Positions 20,446 through 31,350 are shown, counted from the stretch's first letter. The stretch is 64,000 nt of DNA from Heterodera schachtii (GCA_023374025.1 SIJG01000013.1:1917198-1981197), one strand, 5' to 3'. The notes: generated from the sequence alone by a model not told the origin. Numbers and translations: made by a program.

Positions 20446-22055
20446 TACATTAAAAAAAAAAGAAGAAAAAACACTGAAAATTCTACTGAAATTTCAAATA
20501 CTAAAAGAAAATGTTACGAGAACATAATTAAAATTAGTGAAGAATATGTAAAATCAAACTAAAAAATATATTTATTCATAAAGTAATTTAGAAAAAAGAG
20601 CCAGGATAGAAAATTGAAAAAATCTTTGACCTCCATTGAGAATCGACAACCGACATTGGGATCTTCTAAAAGACCTTTATTGCGAAGCGATAAGGTATCC
20701 AGTAATTATACCACCCCATGATTAAATTTTGAAACCTTATCAGCTACAGTAAAGTTATAAAGAAATAAATATGTATATTTTCATAATTAACGCAGACAAG
20801 GTTCTCATGACATCTGCTGATACATTAAAAAAAAAGAAAATTTGCAATATAGTAATAATAATAATAATATTTAAAAGAATATGTAATATCTTGCCTTTTA
20901 ATTGGCTGATTTACCACTGACCCATTACAAGTATTTACTCATTTTTTTAAATCGGAAGTAAATTTCTCTAAATCGAAATTTGAAAGTTTTCTCGGAATAT
21001 CGTATTCAGATGTCATTTTCTAGGCCAAAAAAGATTTATTTTTTCACCAAAAAACTTATGATTACAATATTTAAAAAAGAAAACGTATTTACGTTTTGGT
21101 GTTTTTTTTTGGCTTTGGGGCATATGCTACATAGAGTTTTAATCAGCCTTAAGTTTTGTGCTTGTTTAAATTTTGTGTGTATTTTAAAAGAATGCACCAT
21201 TTCAATACGAACGAGCACATGAAAAAGCAGTGGCAGTGCATAAAAACATGCAAAAAATGCAGTTTTGACGGGCCGTATTTATTAACACCCCGACCATTTT
21301 AAAGACAGAAATACTCACTTTTTGGAAAACAAAAAAAGGAGTTAAACAAATAAATTTGATAGAGATAATCTTAAAAAGATGAATTTGTCGGCAATTGTCA
21401 CCAGATGTGAGTTTTGCGACTTTTAAAACTGAGTGAAGAAAAAATAAAATAAAATTCAAAAAGTTTATTTAAAGAAAATTAAAAAAAGTTTATAGCCAAA
21501 AAATGTAGCCGAATTGCATAAACAAACAAAAAAATAAATAAAATTTTATTTAAATTCGAATGTAACCTGATTCAGCAAATTTCGACTCCCAGAAAACTTT
21601 TCTCGAGTACGAATAATCGTTAATTTTTTCATCTTAAAATTTTAGAAAAAAAGTGCAGCAAACTCCAGGTCTTAACAGCAGAAGTGAAAAATGTACAAAG
21701 ACATTAGTGAACCTAAAAATCAGTATTTTGAAAAACATAATTGAATTTCTGGGCTAAAATAAAATGAAAATCCGGGACCAGGAAAAATTCAGGCTTTTAG
21801 GCTTGGGCCTAAGTTTTTTTTTAAATTTTTTTTTATAACAACAAAGTTTAAAAAATGTTATTAATTGCATGAAATTATCTATGCACTTTTGTGTTTTTTA
21901 ATTCAACCAGAAAGAATGGAAGAAGTAAGAAAGTTGAATAATAAAATAAAAATGTAAAATTTTCAAAAGATTTATTTAATGTTTAAAAAGTTTTCTCCAA
22001 GCTATTTCCGATATATTTTTTAAATTTATCTTTGTAAAAATAGCCAAAAAAGTTC
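20446..22055. other. A/T-rich tract within duplication copy 1
   Basis: It holds the short repeat 'gcagacaaggttctcatgac' (20417-20436 and again at 20792-20811). Frames at 20980-21459 overlap one another on both strands and resemble nothing. 20635-20715 is vaguely tRNA-like on the minus strand but does not fold properly. No gene is supported. Confidence 0.4.
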
Positions 22056-22129
22056 TGCCGCTAGCAGGGGTCGAACCTGCGACCTTGGGCTTATTAGACC
22101 CACGCTCTAACCGACTGAGCTATAGCGGC
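22056..22129 (-). tRNA. tRNA-Ile (anticodon AAU), copy 1
   Basis: 74 bases fold as a complete cloverleaf. The acceptor stem is GCCGCTA/TAGCGGC with discriminator A. The D arm is GCTC-AGTCGGTTA-GAGC. The anticodon stem TGGGT/GCCCA holds loop CTAATAA (anticodon AAT in DNA), the variable loop is AGGTC, and the T arm is GCAGG-TTCGACC-CCTGC. The internal promoter boxes A and B are intact. A run of six T follows on the transcribed strand (complement of 22046-22051), a normal RNA polymerase III stop. There is no intron, and CCA is not encoded. AAU, read as IAU after editing, decodes AUU, AUC and AUA isoleucine codons. It looks functional. Confidence 0.97.
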
Positions 22130-22727
22130 ACTGTAACCAACAAAATTTATATTAAATAAAAAATTAAAAGATGCAATTGAAATATTTTTAATTAAAAACA
22201 GAATTTTTCCGACATTCTAATTAGCACTTTGATGTTAAAAATTTATTTATCTTTTTTCTGTTTAATGATAAAGTTGACTGGCATGGTATCGGTTTTATCA
22301 CTATTTAACGGTCTCTAATTTCCATTTTTGGCGGGACGGAACCAAAAAAAAAAATAAAATCTTACAAACTTCCGTTCTCTGTTTTCCTACCGGAAATTTT
22401 AGCCATCACTAAAATAATGGCAGACAAAAACAAAAACATGTTTTTCATTTTTGTAATTCATTTCCTATACAGCAATCAATAAAGATTTGTTTTTTTTTAA
22501 ATTAATTTATAATAACATTTCATCTTTCCATGTTTATTATAATGATTATGAATATTCTCAATTATATTATAATTCCTAAATAAATGAAAATTCATTCTCA
22601 TCAATAAAATAATAAATTAGCAATTTTAAATAATTTATTTCAATGTGTTCAAACATTTTTTCATTTCTTTTTATTATCTCTCAATATATTATTTTTCTTT
22701 CTTTTGTAAAAGAAAAGCCTTTCAAAG
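22130..22727. other. A/T-rich end of duplication copy 1 and the junction
   Basis: No gene. The six bases TCAAAG (22722-22727) lie between the copies, and the sequence then restarts at 'atgtgtttgctatta'. Confidence 0.6.
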
Positions 22728-23091
22728 ATGTGTTTGCTATTAAGTATATCTGAATTTATACACAAAATTTATGTTTCATCAATTGGGAATAAAGAAAAAT
22801 GTTTAATGAAAGAATATCAAATGATTAAATTAGAATATAAATAAAATAAGAAGTTTTTAAAATTTGGGTATATAAGATTGGAAAAGAAGAAATGATGTAA
22901 TGTAAAATAGAGTATTATTAATTACAGAAAAAAAGGAACGAAATGATGTGAAAAAATGTTAACTCTAAAAATGTATATTATAGAAAACGAATAGAAAATA
23001 CTCAATGTAAGTGAGAAAAATTATAAAATTAATTCTTATTTATCAAATGCAATTACTTGGGAAGATTTGATTTACTCGTCATTGATGAAAG

Positions 23092-24231
23092 TAAGGTTAA
23101 GCCCCGACCCGGAGCTCCCCGATCCCCGACATTTTTGGGCCTATTCCCCGCCCCGACCCCCGACATGTCGCTCCCCGAGGTCCCCGGCCCCTGACTTTTT
23201 GCCCCCCGACTCCCCGACATAATTCGGGGAATGAGGGTCTGAGTGAAAAATTAGAGATGAAAATTTGAGATAAAGGAAAAAATTAAAAAATAAGCATAAA
23301 TATATTCTTTAAAAGTATTACTTCCATTTTTCAGATGGCCTAGTGGTTAGTCTTCTTGACTTTCCCTTCTTTTGTTCCCAGTTTCAATCCCTCTACAGAA
23401 ATAAAATTATTTTAAATTTTTTTTCTATATTCATTGGTTTCCTATCGACAAAATATGATTCCTCATAGTTTTTTTCAATTAACACATATTTTATCATTTT
23501 TAAATGAAAATCCGTACAAATTGTTGAACCTGGTAATCCCAACCAGCCTCTTTTTTTGTTTAAAATCTGTTAACAAATTACACTCGATTTTTCAAAATTT
23601 CCCCCGGCGGCGCCTATCGGCACCGCCGTACCCCTTTTTTCCCCAAAAGATTTCTGGAAAAATGCGAGCCGAAAAAAATGACGTGAATAGCAAATCTGAA
23701 TTTCTAATAATATTCGATCATTTGTCCAAAATGATTAATTATTTGAAATAATTGAACAAAATTTGATTTGAAAATTTTCATGAATTTAATTAAGCTTTAA
23801 TAAAATAAAAATAAATTTAATTTTGTATTTTCACTTGAAAAAAAATAAAAATTTGAATTTTTTAAAATTCCCGGTTGGTCCCGGTTCTCGGTCCCGGTCC
23901 CGAAGAAAAATCGAGGTCCCGGTCCCAGCTTCTCAGGTCCCGGCAAGTCCCGGTCCCGGTTTTGCCCAAAATTCCCGGTCCCGCTTCGTTTGGGAGCAAG
24001 CGGGGCGGAAGGCCGGCGGTGACGACAGGCGTTGCCAGAAAAAAGAAGATTTACGAGCATTTAAAAAGAAAAATTGGTTTTTTTTGAGTTAAAATAAAAT
24101 TTGGTCATTCCCCGATCGGGGTCCCCGACCCTCGACAATTGAGCTCCTCCCCGCCCCGACCCCCAACATGTCGCCCCCGAGGTCCCCGGCCCCCGACTTT
24201 TTGCCCCCCGAGGGCTCGGGGCTTAACCCTA
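23092..24231. mobile_element. hAT-like non-autonomous element, duplicated copy
   Basis: Same element as 18789-19927 with the same GATGAAAG flanks (23084-23091 and 24232-24239). It was carried along by the duplication and did not insert independently. The GC hairpin repeat is at 23604-23628 on the minus strand. Confidence 0.8.
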
Positions 24232-24251
24232 GATGAAAGTGTTGCCACCGA

Positions 24252-24288
24252 AGGATTAAGAGTCTGGTGCGCTTTACTGCTTGATTTT
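24252..24288 (-). repeat. tRNA-Lys-like fragment, copy 2
   Basis: Duplicate of 19949-19985, inside duplication copy 2. Confidence 0.55.
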
Positions 24289-24516
24289 AGTAATGAATAA
24301 TACTCATAGAATATACATAAAATGCATAATGATAAGAATATTCAATTATTAATTATACAATATGATGTATTTAACATCTTATTTTCTATGAAGAAAAGGA
24401 ATTAATAAACAATAAAATAAATATTTTTTAACAATTTAAACTCCTAAAAACTAACATTTAAAATGATTCAATTATTTCGATCCACATGCAAATAAATTAA
24501 TAGTTCTAATAAATAA

Positions 24517-24747
24517 CTATAAACAGGTTGAGAAAAACCGTAACCATAAAATAATTAAATTCAGAAATAAAACTTCGATTTTGGCTAATCTAAAAAATTT
24601 GCAATTCAATAATGCATCATAAAATGTACCAAAAAGCTTATGGTTTGACATACTGTAAAAATTGCGGTCCAACTCCTCACCCATACAAGATTTATTATTA
24701 AGTGAAAAAAGAATTGCCGCAGACAAGGTTCTCATGACATCTGGTGA
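24517..24747 (-). CDS. Hypothetical minus-strand exon in duplication copy 2
   Basis: Translation is identical to the exon in copy 1 (72 residues from ATG). Identity between copies says only that the duplication is recent. It is not evidence of selection. Confidence 0.25.
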   Translation of the reverse strand, partial: SPDVMRTLSAAILFSLNNKSCMGEELDRNFYSMSNHKLFGTFYDALLNCKFFRLAKIEVLFLNLIILWLRFFSTCL

Positions 24748-26354
24748 TACATTAAAAAAAAAGAAGAAAAAACACTGAAAATTCTACTGAAATTTCAAAT
24801 ACTAAAAGAAAATGTTACGAGAACATAATTAAAATTAGTGAAGAATATGTAAAATCAAACTAAAAAATATATTTATTCATAAAGTAATTTAGAAAAAAGA
24901 GCCAGGATAGAAAATTGAAAAAATCTTTGACCTCCATTGAGAATCGACAACCGACATTGGGATCTTCTAAAAGACCTTTATTGCGAAGCGATAAGGTATC
25001 CAGTAATTATACCACCCCATGATTAAATTTTGAAACCTTATCAGCTACAGTAAAGTTATAAAGAAATAAATATGTATATTTTCATAATTAACGCAGACAA
25101 GGTTCTCATGACATCTGCTGATACATTAAAAAAAAGAAAATTTGCAATATAGTAATAATAATAATAATATTTAAAAGAATATGTAATATCTTGCCTTTTA
25201 ATTGGCTGATTTACCACTGACCCATTACAAGTATTTACTCATTTTTTTAAATCGGAAGTAAATTTCTCTAAATCGAAATTTGAAAGTTTTCTCGGAATAT
25301 CGTATTCAGATGTCATTTTCTAGGCCAAAAAAGATTTATTTTTTCACCAAAAAACTTATGATTACAATATTTAAAAAAGAAAACGTATTTACGTTTTGGT
25401 GTTTTTTTTTGGCTTTGGGGCATATGCTACATAGAGTTTTAATCAGCCTTAAGTTTTGTGCTTGTTTAAATTTTGTGTGTATTTTAAAAGAATGCACCAT
25501 TTCAATACGAACGAGCACATGAAAAAGCAGTGGCAGTGCATAAAAACATGCAAAAAATGCAGTTTTGACGGGCCGTATTTATTAACACCCCGACCATTTT
25601 AAAGACAGAAATACTCACTTTTTGGAAAACAAAAAAAGGAGTTAAACAAATAAATTTGATAGAGATAATCTTAAAAAGATGAATTTGTCGGCAATTGTCA
25701 CCAGATGTGAGTTTTGCGACTTTTAAAACTGAGTGAAGAAAAAATAAAATAAAATTCAAAAAGTTTATTTAAAGAAAATTAAAAAAAGTTTATAGCCAAA
25801 AAATGTAGCCGAATTGCATAAACAAACAAAAAAATAAATAAAATTTTATTTAAATTCGAATGTAACCTGATTCAGCAAATTTCGACTCCCAGAAAACTTT
25901 TCTCGAGTACGAATAATCGTTAATTTTTTCATCTTAAAATTTTAGAAAAAAAGTGCAGCAAACTCCAGGTCTTAACAGCAGAAGTGAAAAATGTACAAAG
26001 ACATTAGTGAACCTAAAAATCAGTATTTTGAAAAACATAATTGAATTTCTGGGCTAAAATAAAATGAAAATCCGGGACCAGGAAAAATTCAGGCTTTTAG
26101 GCTTGGGCCTAAGTTTTTTTTTAAATTTTTTTTTTATAACAACAAAGTTTAAAAAATGTTATTAATTGCATGAAATTATCTATGCACTTTTGTGTTTTTT
26201 AATTCAACCAGAAAGAATGGAAGAAGTAAGAAAGTTGAATAATAAAATAAAATGTAAAATTTTCAAAAGATTTATTTAATGTTTAAAAGTTTTCTCCAAG
26301 CTATTTCCGATATATTTTTTAAATTTATCTTTGTAAAAATAGCCAAAAAAGTTC
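24748..26354. other. A/T-rich tract within duplication copy 2
   Basis: Copy of 20446-22055, with no supported gene. Confidence 0.4.
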
Positions 26355-26428
26355 TGCCGCTAGCAGGGGTCGAACCTGCGACCTTGGGCTTATTAGACCC
26401 ACGCTCTAACCGACTGAGCTATAGCGGC
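26355..26428 (-). tRNA. tRNA-Ile (anticodon AAU), copy 2
   Basis: Identical in sequence to the tRNA at 22056-22129, with the same T run downstream for termination. It lies 4.3 kb away in the same orientation as part of the tandem duplication. Both copies have intact internal promoters, so both should be transcribed if the duplication is real. Confidence 0.97.
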
Positions 26429-27097
26429 ACTGTAACCAACAAAATTTATATTAAATAAAAAATTAAAAGATGCAATTGAAATATTTTTAATTAAAAACAG
26501 AATTTTTCCGACATTCTAATTAGCACTTTGATGTTAAAAATTTATTTATCTTTTTTCTGTTTAATGATAAAGTTGACTGGCATGGTATCGGTTTTATCAC
26601 TATTTAACGGTCTCTAATTTCCATTTTTGGCGGGACGGAACCAAAAAAAAAATAAAATCTTACAAACTTCCGTTCTCTGTTTTCCTACCGGAAATTTTAG
26701 CCATCACTAAAATAATGGCAGACAAAAACAAAAACATGTTTTTCATTTTTGTAATTCATTTCCTATACAGCAATCAATAAAGATTTGTTTTTTTTTTAAA
26801 TTAATTTATAATAACATTTCATCTTTCCATGTTTATTATAATGATTATGAATATTCTCAATTATATTATAATTCCTAAATAAATGAAAATTCATTCTCAT
26901 CAATAAAATAATAAATTAGCAATTTTAAATAATTTATTTCAATGTGTTCAAACATTTTTTCATTTCTTTTTATTATCTCTCAATATATTATTTTTCTTTC
27001 TTTTGTAAAAGAAAAGCCTTCTCCACCAAAAATATAAATCTTTTTCTTTCATTGAAAAATTGATCAATTATGATTTTTATTATTTTATATTTCTTTT

Positions 27098-27112
27098 AAT
27101 ATATATTCAGAA
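27098..27112 (+). promoter_or_regulatory. Probable trans-splice acceptor before the kinase-like gene
   Basis: A T-rich run ends in ATATTCAG at 27110, followed by AA and then the ATG. Nematode spliced leaders are commonly added at such TTCAG sites just upstream of the start codon. An ordinary 3' splice site joined to an unseen 5' exon is the alternative. Confidence 0.5.
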
Positions 27113-29886
27113 ATGAATTTGCAAATTTTTGCGACATTTTTTATAATTAAGATGGAGAGAATTATTTTTATTTTGGTTTTATTATCATTTTGCCTTCCAA
27201 TAGCGCATGGAGACCATGAAAAATGTAGTATTTACAAAGTCAGTTCGATGAAAAATTTGATACGGTACAAACCGTACAAAATAAATACAAATGATGGAAA
27301 AATTGCTGAAAGGCGAGTGAAGACGACTGAAATGCCAATAAATTCACAGGGGGAGAACGGCACAGTAATTTAATAAACTGTTAATATACATTATTAGATA
27401 TGCAAATTATATGTAATTATGTAAAAATCCCACTTTTGTTTTAGAAATTTTCTTTTAAGCTTTTTCGTGTAAATTCAATAGAATTTAAAACATTTTCGAG
27501 TAGCATTAATTTCATTGGCAGAATTCGTGAGAATTTTTTTGAACTAAATGTTCTAATTAAGAAATTTCAATGCACAATCCTTAATTATCCATAAATTTCA
27601 ATTTATTTCTTAAGGTTTTTGTTGGTTATATTGAAGCAACAAAAAAATGTGTTGCCGTAAAAGTCATTAATGAATTGGATGAATATGAAAACGCGCTGAA
27701 TGTTTCGGAAAAAATTCAAGAAATGTTACCCCGGAAAAACAGAACACACATCATTGAAATGATTGACGCGTATTTTTAATATTTCAAACATTATTTTAAT
27801 TATTTAATAAATTTTAATTTTGGAATTAACTAATTTGATAATTTAAATAAACAAATTTAGTGGTCGCCGTTTGGGCGTTAGTGACAGCATTCAACAGGGC
27901 ATTTTTATCTTGGAATTGGGTACTCTAAGCTTTGCCGAAATGGTTTATGGTGCGTCCTTAACATATCAAAACGATGATGAACTTGGAAGAATGGCACGGC
28001 GTATTGCAATTCCCATGTCCGAGTTTCATCAAGGTACGTAAAAAATAAGTTTTGTGAATTTCCAAGAAATTTTCTTCAATGTCATTTGGATTTGGTCTTA
28101 TTTCCCCTAAAAAATATTTTTGGATTAATTTGTTAAAATATTTTAATTAAATTAAATTCTTTTTTTCCGAGTGCATGTCGTCACCTTGAGCCCATTTCAA
28201 AAATTCACAACAAAATAATTTAAGTTGTCTCTTTTGGTGTAAAAGCTTTAAAAAAAAAATTAGTCAAAAATTCCAATTTTTCCAGCGGTGCCTATTTAGT
28301 TCAATGTCGTTTTAGTCATTTTTATTTGCCTTATAATTTTTTATCGTTTTAAAATAAAAACTAAACTTTGAATAATCTTTGGCGTTTTTCCCATGAAAAT
28401 GTTGTTGAAAGTAAATCAACATTTTTATTTTAATTCATCAAAAATGTTATTGTTGATTTTCAAATTGCATTTTTTCCGTCATATTTTTTTAAGATAACAT
28501 TTAATACGTGAATAAAGCTAAAAATGATGGATAATTGATGAATTGACATAATTACATCATTTTATTTTTAAAGTTTAAAAAATATTTAAAATTATTATCG
28601 CTTTTTTATTATTAATTTTTTTTTAAGTTGCGATGCATTTGGACGTAAAACCGGAAAATTTCGTCCTCACAAAACGCGAAATTGAGAGAAGAAATTTTCT
28701 GTTAAAAGAGAATATTTCTGAGGATGTTTTTAAAATCGTCGATTTTAATGGGGCACAATTAGTGAAATCAGTCACTGAAAAGGGCCAAACAAGCGCAAAT
28801 GAGACAAACTGGCCAGAAATTCGAATTCATTCTGCAATCTATAATAGCCCTGAATATTTCACAAGTCAAATTGTAAATTTTTATTTTTAATATTAAATAA
28901 ATAATAGATTTTTTCAAAAAAAACTCTAATTTATATTTTAATTAAAATTTAATAAATTAAAATTATCAGATAAAAATTTTAATATTTCATGTGCTTGAAA
29001 ATTTAATTTTAAATTATTATATTTGAGGTCTCAACAAAGACTGACATTTGGTCGATTGGCGTTATAATGTTGGAATTGCTTTTATTGCATCGTTTTTATT
29101 CCGAAAATAATTCGTTTCAAAAAGTGAAATTTATTTAAAATAATTTAGTTTTAAAACAAAAATTGAATTTTAGTCAGAAAAGTTGGAAATAACAAATCAA
29201 CTGATTGAAGTTGTTGATCTGTACAAAGGATTTACACTGAAAAAGATAAGCAATTCAAAAGAATTTGAAAAGAATTCACCGGTCGAATATTTTTCGAATA
29301 AAATTTGGTTGCTCAAATATTACGAAAGCATTGGCTTCATTTTACAATTTTGGAAGGAATTCCCAAAAATGGCCATTCTCATTACGGTAATTAAATTGCT
29401 ATTGTAAATTTTATTTTAATCTTCCATTATTATGGTATTGTTTAATAAATTTTAACATTACTAAAGTTACCGAAAGTTCAAAAATCTAAAATATAAAAAT
29501 TTCATTAGATAATTAATGATATAATTAATTTAATTTGGTTTTAGAACCTGCTTAGTCCAAATCGTAATTTTCGGATGACTGCCAATGGCATTTTGGAATT
29601 TATTGCCGGCCGTTGTGTGCCGGCAGAGATTAAAAACGCACAAAATATGCAACAATTTCCTCTTTTCAACAGAGTTTTATTTGGCGAATTTTTACAAATT
29701 TTGGAAGAATGGCAAAATGAATTGGAACAAAATTCAGCTGATGATGAACAAATTCAAAAGAGAAAGGAAGTGAGCAAGCAAAAAAGAGAAAAATTGACAA
29801 AAATGGCGAATATTGTGACAAAAAGACAGGACAAAGTGCACAAAGAGTTAGTCAAATGCCGAAATGTGTGCGAAACTGGCATTTAA
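27113..29886 (+). CDS. Secreted protein-kinase-like protein, seven exons, 491 residues
   Basis: Exons: 27113-27364, 27615-27769, 27861-28033, 28628-28872, 29028-29123, 29174-29386 and 29545-29886. All junctions are GT-AG, phases fit, and the total is 1476 bases. Residues 1-33 form a signal peptide (or 14-33 from the second Met: MERIIFILVLLSFCLPIAHG). Kinase landmarks in order: glycine loop GENGTVFVG (80-88), VAVK with K100, hinge FILELG (151-156), catalytic loop HLDVKPENF (197-205), DFN (232-234), SPE (267-269), TDIWSIG (280-286) and R388 in the C-lobe. The phosphate-transfer residues K100, D199, N204 and D232 are present. HRD has become HLD, and DFG has become DFN. The C-terminus (about 415-491) is a charged, probably coiled-coil tail. 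KPENF slightly recalls CK1/TTBK kinases, but SPE does not, so I assign no group. A secreted kinase-like protein could act outside the cell or in a host, but that is inference. Confidence 0.88.
28034..28627 (+). other. Long intron 3 of the kinase-like gene
   Basis: 594 bp between GTACGT and TTTTTAAG, by far the longest intron in the gene (the others are 50-250 bp). It is A/T-rich, and I see no open frame or mobile element in it. Confidence 0.75.
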
Positions 29887-30034
29887 TTGGACGATTTCCA
29901 TTCAAAATTTTACCGAGGGAGGGGAATTTTCAAAAAAATACGCTTGACATTCTAAAAATCTTTTTATTTTCCAAGAAAAGTCTTTTTATATAAATTTGAA
30001 GAAGAATTTTAAATTTATTATTAGTTTGAAGGAC

Positions 30035-30062
30035 AATAAATAGAATAGAAATTATAATAAAT
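30035..30062 (+). terminator. Candidate polyadenylation signals of the kinase-like gene
   Basis: AATAAA occurs at 30035-30040 and 30056-30061, about 150-175 bases after the stop codon. In such A/T-rich DNA the hexamer is frequent by chance, so only the position makes it plausible. Confidence 0.4.
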
Positions 30063-30520
30063 GTAAGAATGTATAAAAAACAGAATTTTTGAAAATTAGA
30101 AACAATTGTAACAGAATGAAAATAAATGAGAAAATTAAGAACTTTTTTGATTTTTAAATCTCTAAAATAAAATGTATAAATTTAATTTGAAATAAAAACA
30201 AGAAAAAAAAATAAAGCCCATTAAATATGTAAGGATATACATATATAGATTAGAAATTGAACCCTTAAATTGAAAAAATTTTAATTAATAAAAGGAACTT
30301 TTCCCTCTCGGATTTTGGTCTCCGATTGGCTCAAAAGCCATGAATAGAAAAATTTATTTTCTCAAAATTATTATTTTGCTTCTAAAGTTAAATCTAAAGA
30401 CAATTTAGTTCAGTTAAAAAGCAATATGTTTTATTTCAATTGTTTGTTCGCAAGACAACGTCCCCATGTATCGGATTGTTTGCTAAAAAAGGTTTCTTTC
30501 TTCTTCTTTTTTTCAATTTT
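30063..30520. other. A/T-rich 3' flank
   Basis: No gene seen. A mildly G/C-richer patch at 30300-30345 ('ttccctctcggattttggtc') has no recognisable product. Confidence 0.4.
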
Positions 30521-30681
30521 GTTATTTTTCATTATTTCTCTAATTTAATAATATTATTTATCTAAAAATAAAATCCACAATATTTGAATATAAATTTATA
30601 GTTTATTTTTCATTATTTCTCTAATTTAATAATATTATTTATCTAAAAATAAAATCCACAATATTTGAATATAAATTTATA
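30521..30681. repeat. 80-bp direct tandem repeat, two copies
   Basis: 30521-30600 and 30601-30681 are the same sequence ('attatttctctaatttaata' through 'atttgaatataaatttatag') with one inserted T. It is a very recent local duplication. Confidence 0.95.
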
Positions 30682-31062
30682 GCAAAATTATTAAAGAAAT
30701 CAGTGAAAAAAATCTCAAAATTTTAGCATATGAACCTAAAACGATCAGTATTGGTTTTTTTCGACAAAAACATATAAATATCTCATTATAATTATTTTTT
30801 GAAAAAATTTCTATTTACCCAACGGCGCATTGGACACAGCCGGAATTTTTCTGTCTTCTCCATTTTTTAAATAGCACAGCTTCTTATGACGAGTTGGGAC
30901 AAATTGGCTCGTTTGGCGTTGGCAAAATTTTTATTAAATATATTTTCTTGGTATCATTCGATAGAGCAAATTTTTGCTATTCGAAGAAGAATTTTTTATG
31001 TGACGAGAAAATCTTCCAAAAGACCAAATCCCGACCGATAATTTTCTTTCCAAATTAGCCAT

Positions 31063-31350
31063 TTTTCAATATTCTTTCTTTCTTTCTCTCTTCTGCGCGT
31101 TTTGTTCTCTCACATCTCTCTTTCACTCCCCTCCCTTCGCTCTCTTCTCCGCCCTTTTTCTCTCTCCATTTCCTTTCTTTTCTTCCTCTCAATTTTTGCA
31201 ATTCTTCGTAAAATTCTCCGAGTTCTTTTTCTCTCCAACTATTTCTTCAAAATTCCCATTGGTGGAAGATCAATTAAAAACGACGCCTTAAAAGAAGGAG
31301 GAAAGGCAATGAAAGAACAACACTCATTAATAGGACGTTTAATTAATTAA
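31063..31350 (+). other. Polypyrimidine tract running into a short open frame
   Basis: 31063-31235 is almost pure C/T on this strand (TTTCTTTCTCTCTTCTGCGC and similar). A frame without an ATG at its start (31102-31350, TTG) crosses the tract and ends with GGRSIKNDALKEGGKAMKEQ and a short tail. Its first half is dictated by the pyrimidine run. The second half (31256-31347) has coding-like composition and could be an exon remnant. I recognise no domain. Confidence 0.3.

Larger units (their letters stand above)
18421..22721. repeat. 4.3-kb tandem duplication, copy 1
   Basis: This block recurs directly at 22728-27020. It starts at 'atgtgtttgctatta' and ends at 'aaaagaaaagcctt', and six bases (TCAAAG) separate it from copy 2. 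The frames translated from both copies are identical, and nearly all differences are one-base changes in homopolymer runs. The offset between copies slides only from 4307 to 4299. Contents, in order: a hAT-like element (18789-19927), a tRNA-Lys-like fragment (19949-19985), a possible minus-strand exon (20215-20445), a long A/T tract, a tRNA-Ile gene (22056-22129) and an A/T tract. Confidence 0.95.
22728..27020. repeat. 4.3-kb tandem duplication, copy 2
   Basis: Direct copy of 18421-22721, ending at 27020, 92 bases short of the kinase-like start codon. It differs from copy 1 mainly in homopolymer length, for example in the T and A runs near 24081, 24755, 25130 and 26128. After the last shared base, copy 1 goes into TCAAAG while copy 2 continues into the gene's 5' flank. 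Confidence 0.95.

Noticed and set aside
20635..20715. Minus-strand tRNA-like sequence with a possible TCG anticodon
   Set aside because: The acceptor stem does not pair, the D arm is missing and the T arm is irregular. I could not fold a cloverleaf.
20980..21459. Three overlapping frames of 60-85 codons on both strands
   Set aside because: They overlap on opposite strands, have no recognisable motif, and their repetition in copy 2 only reflects the tandem duplication.
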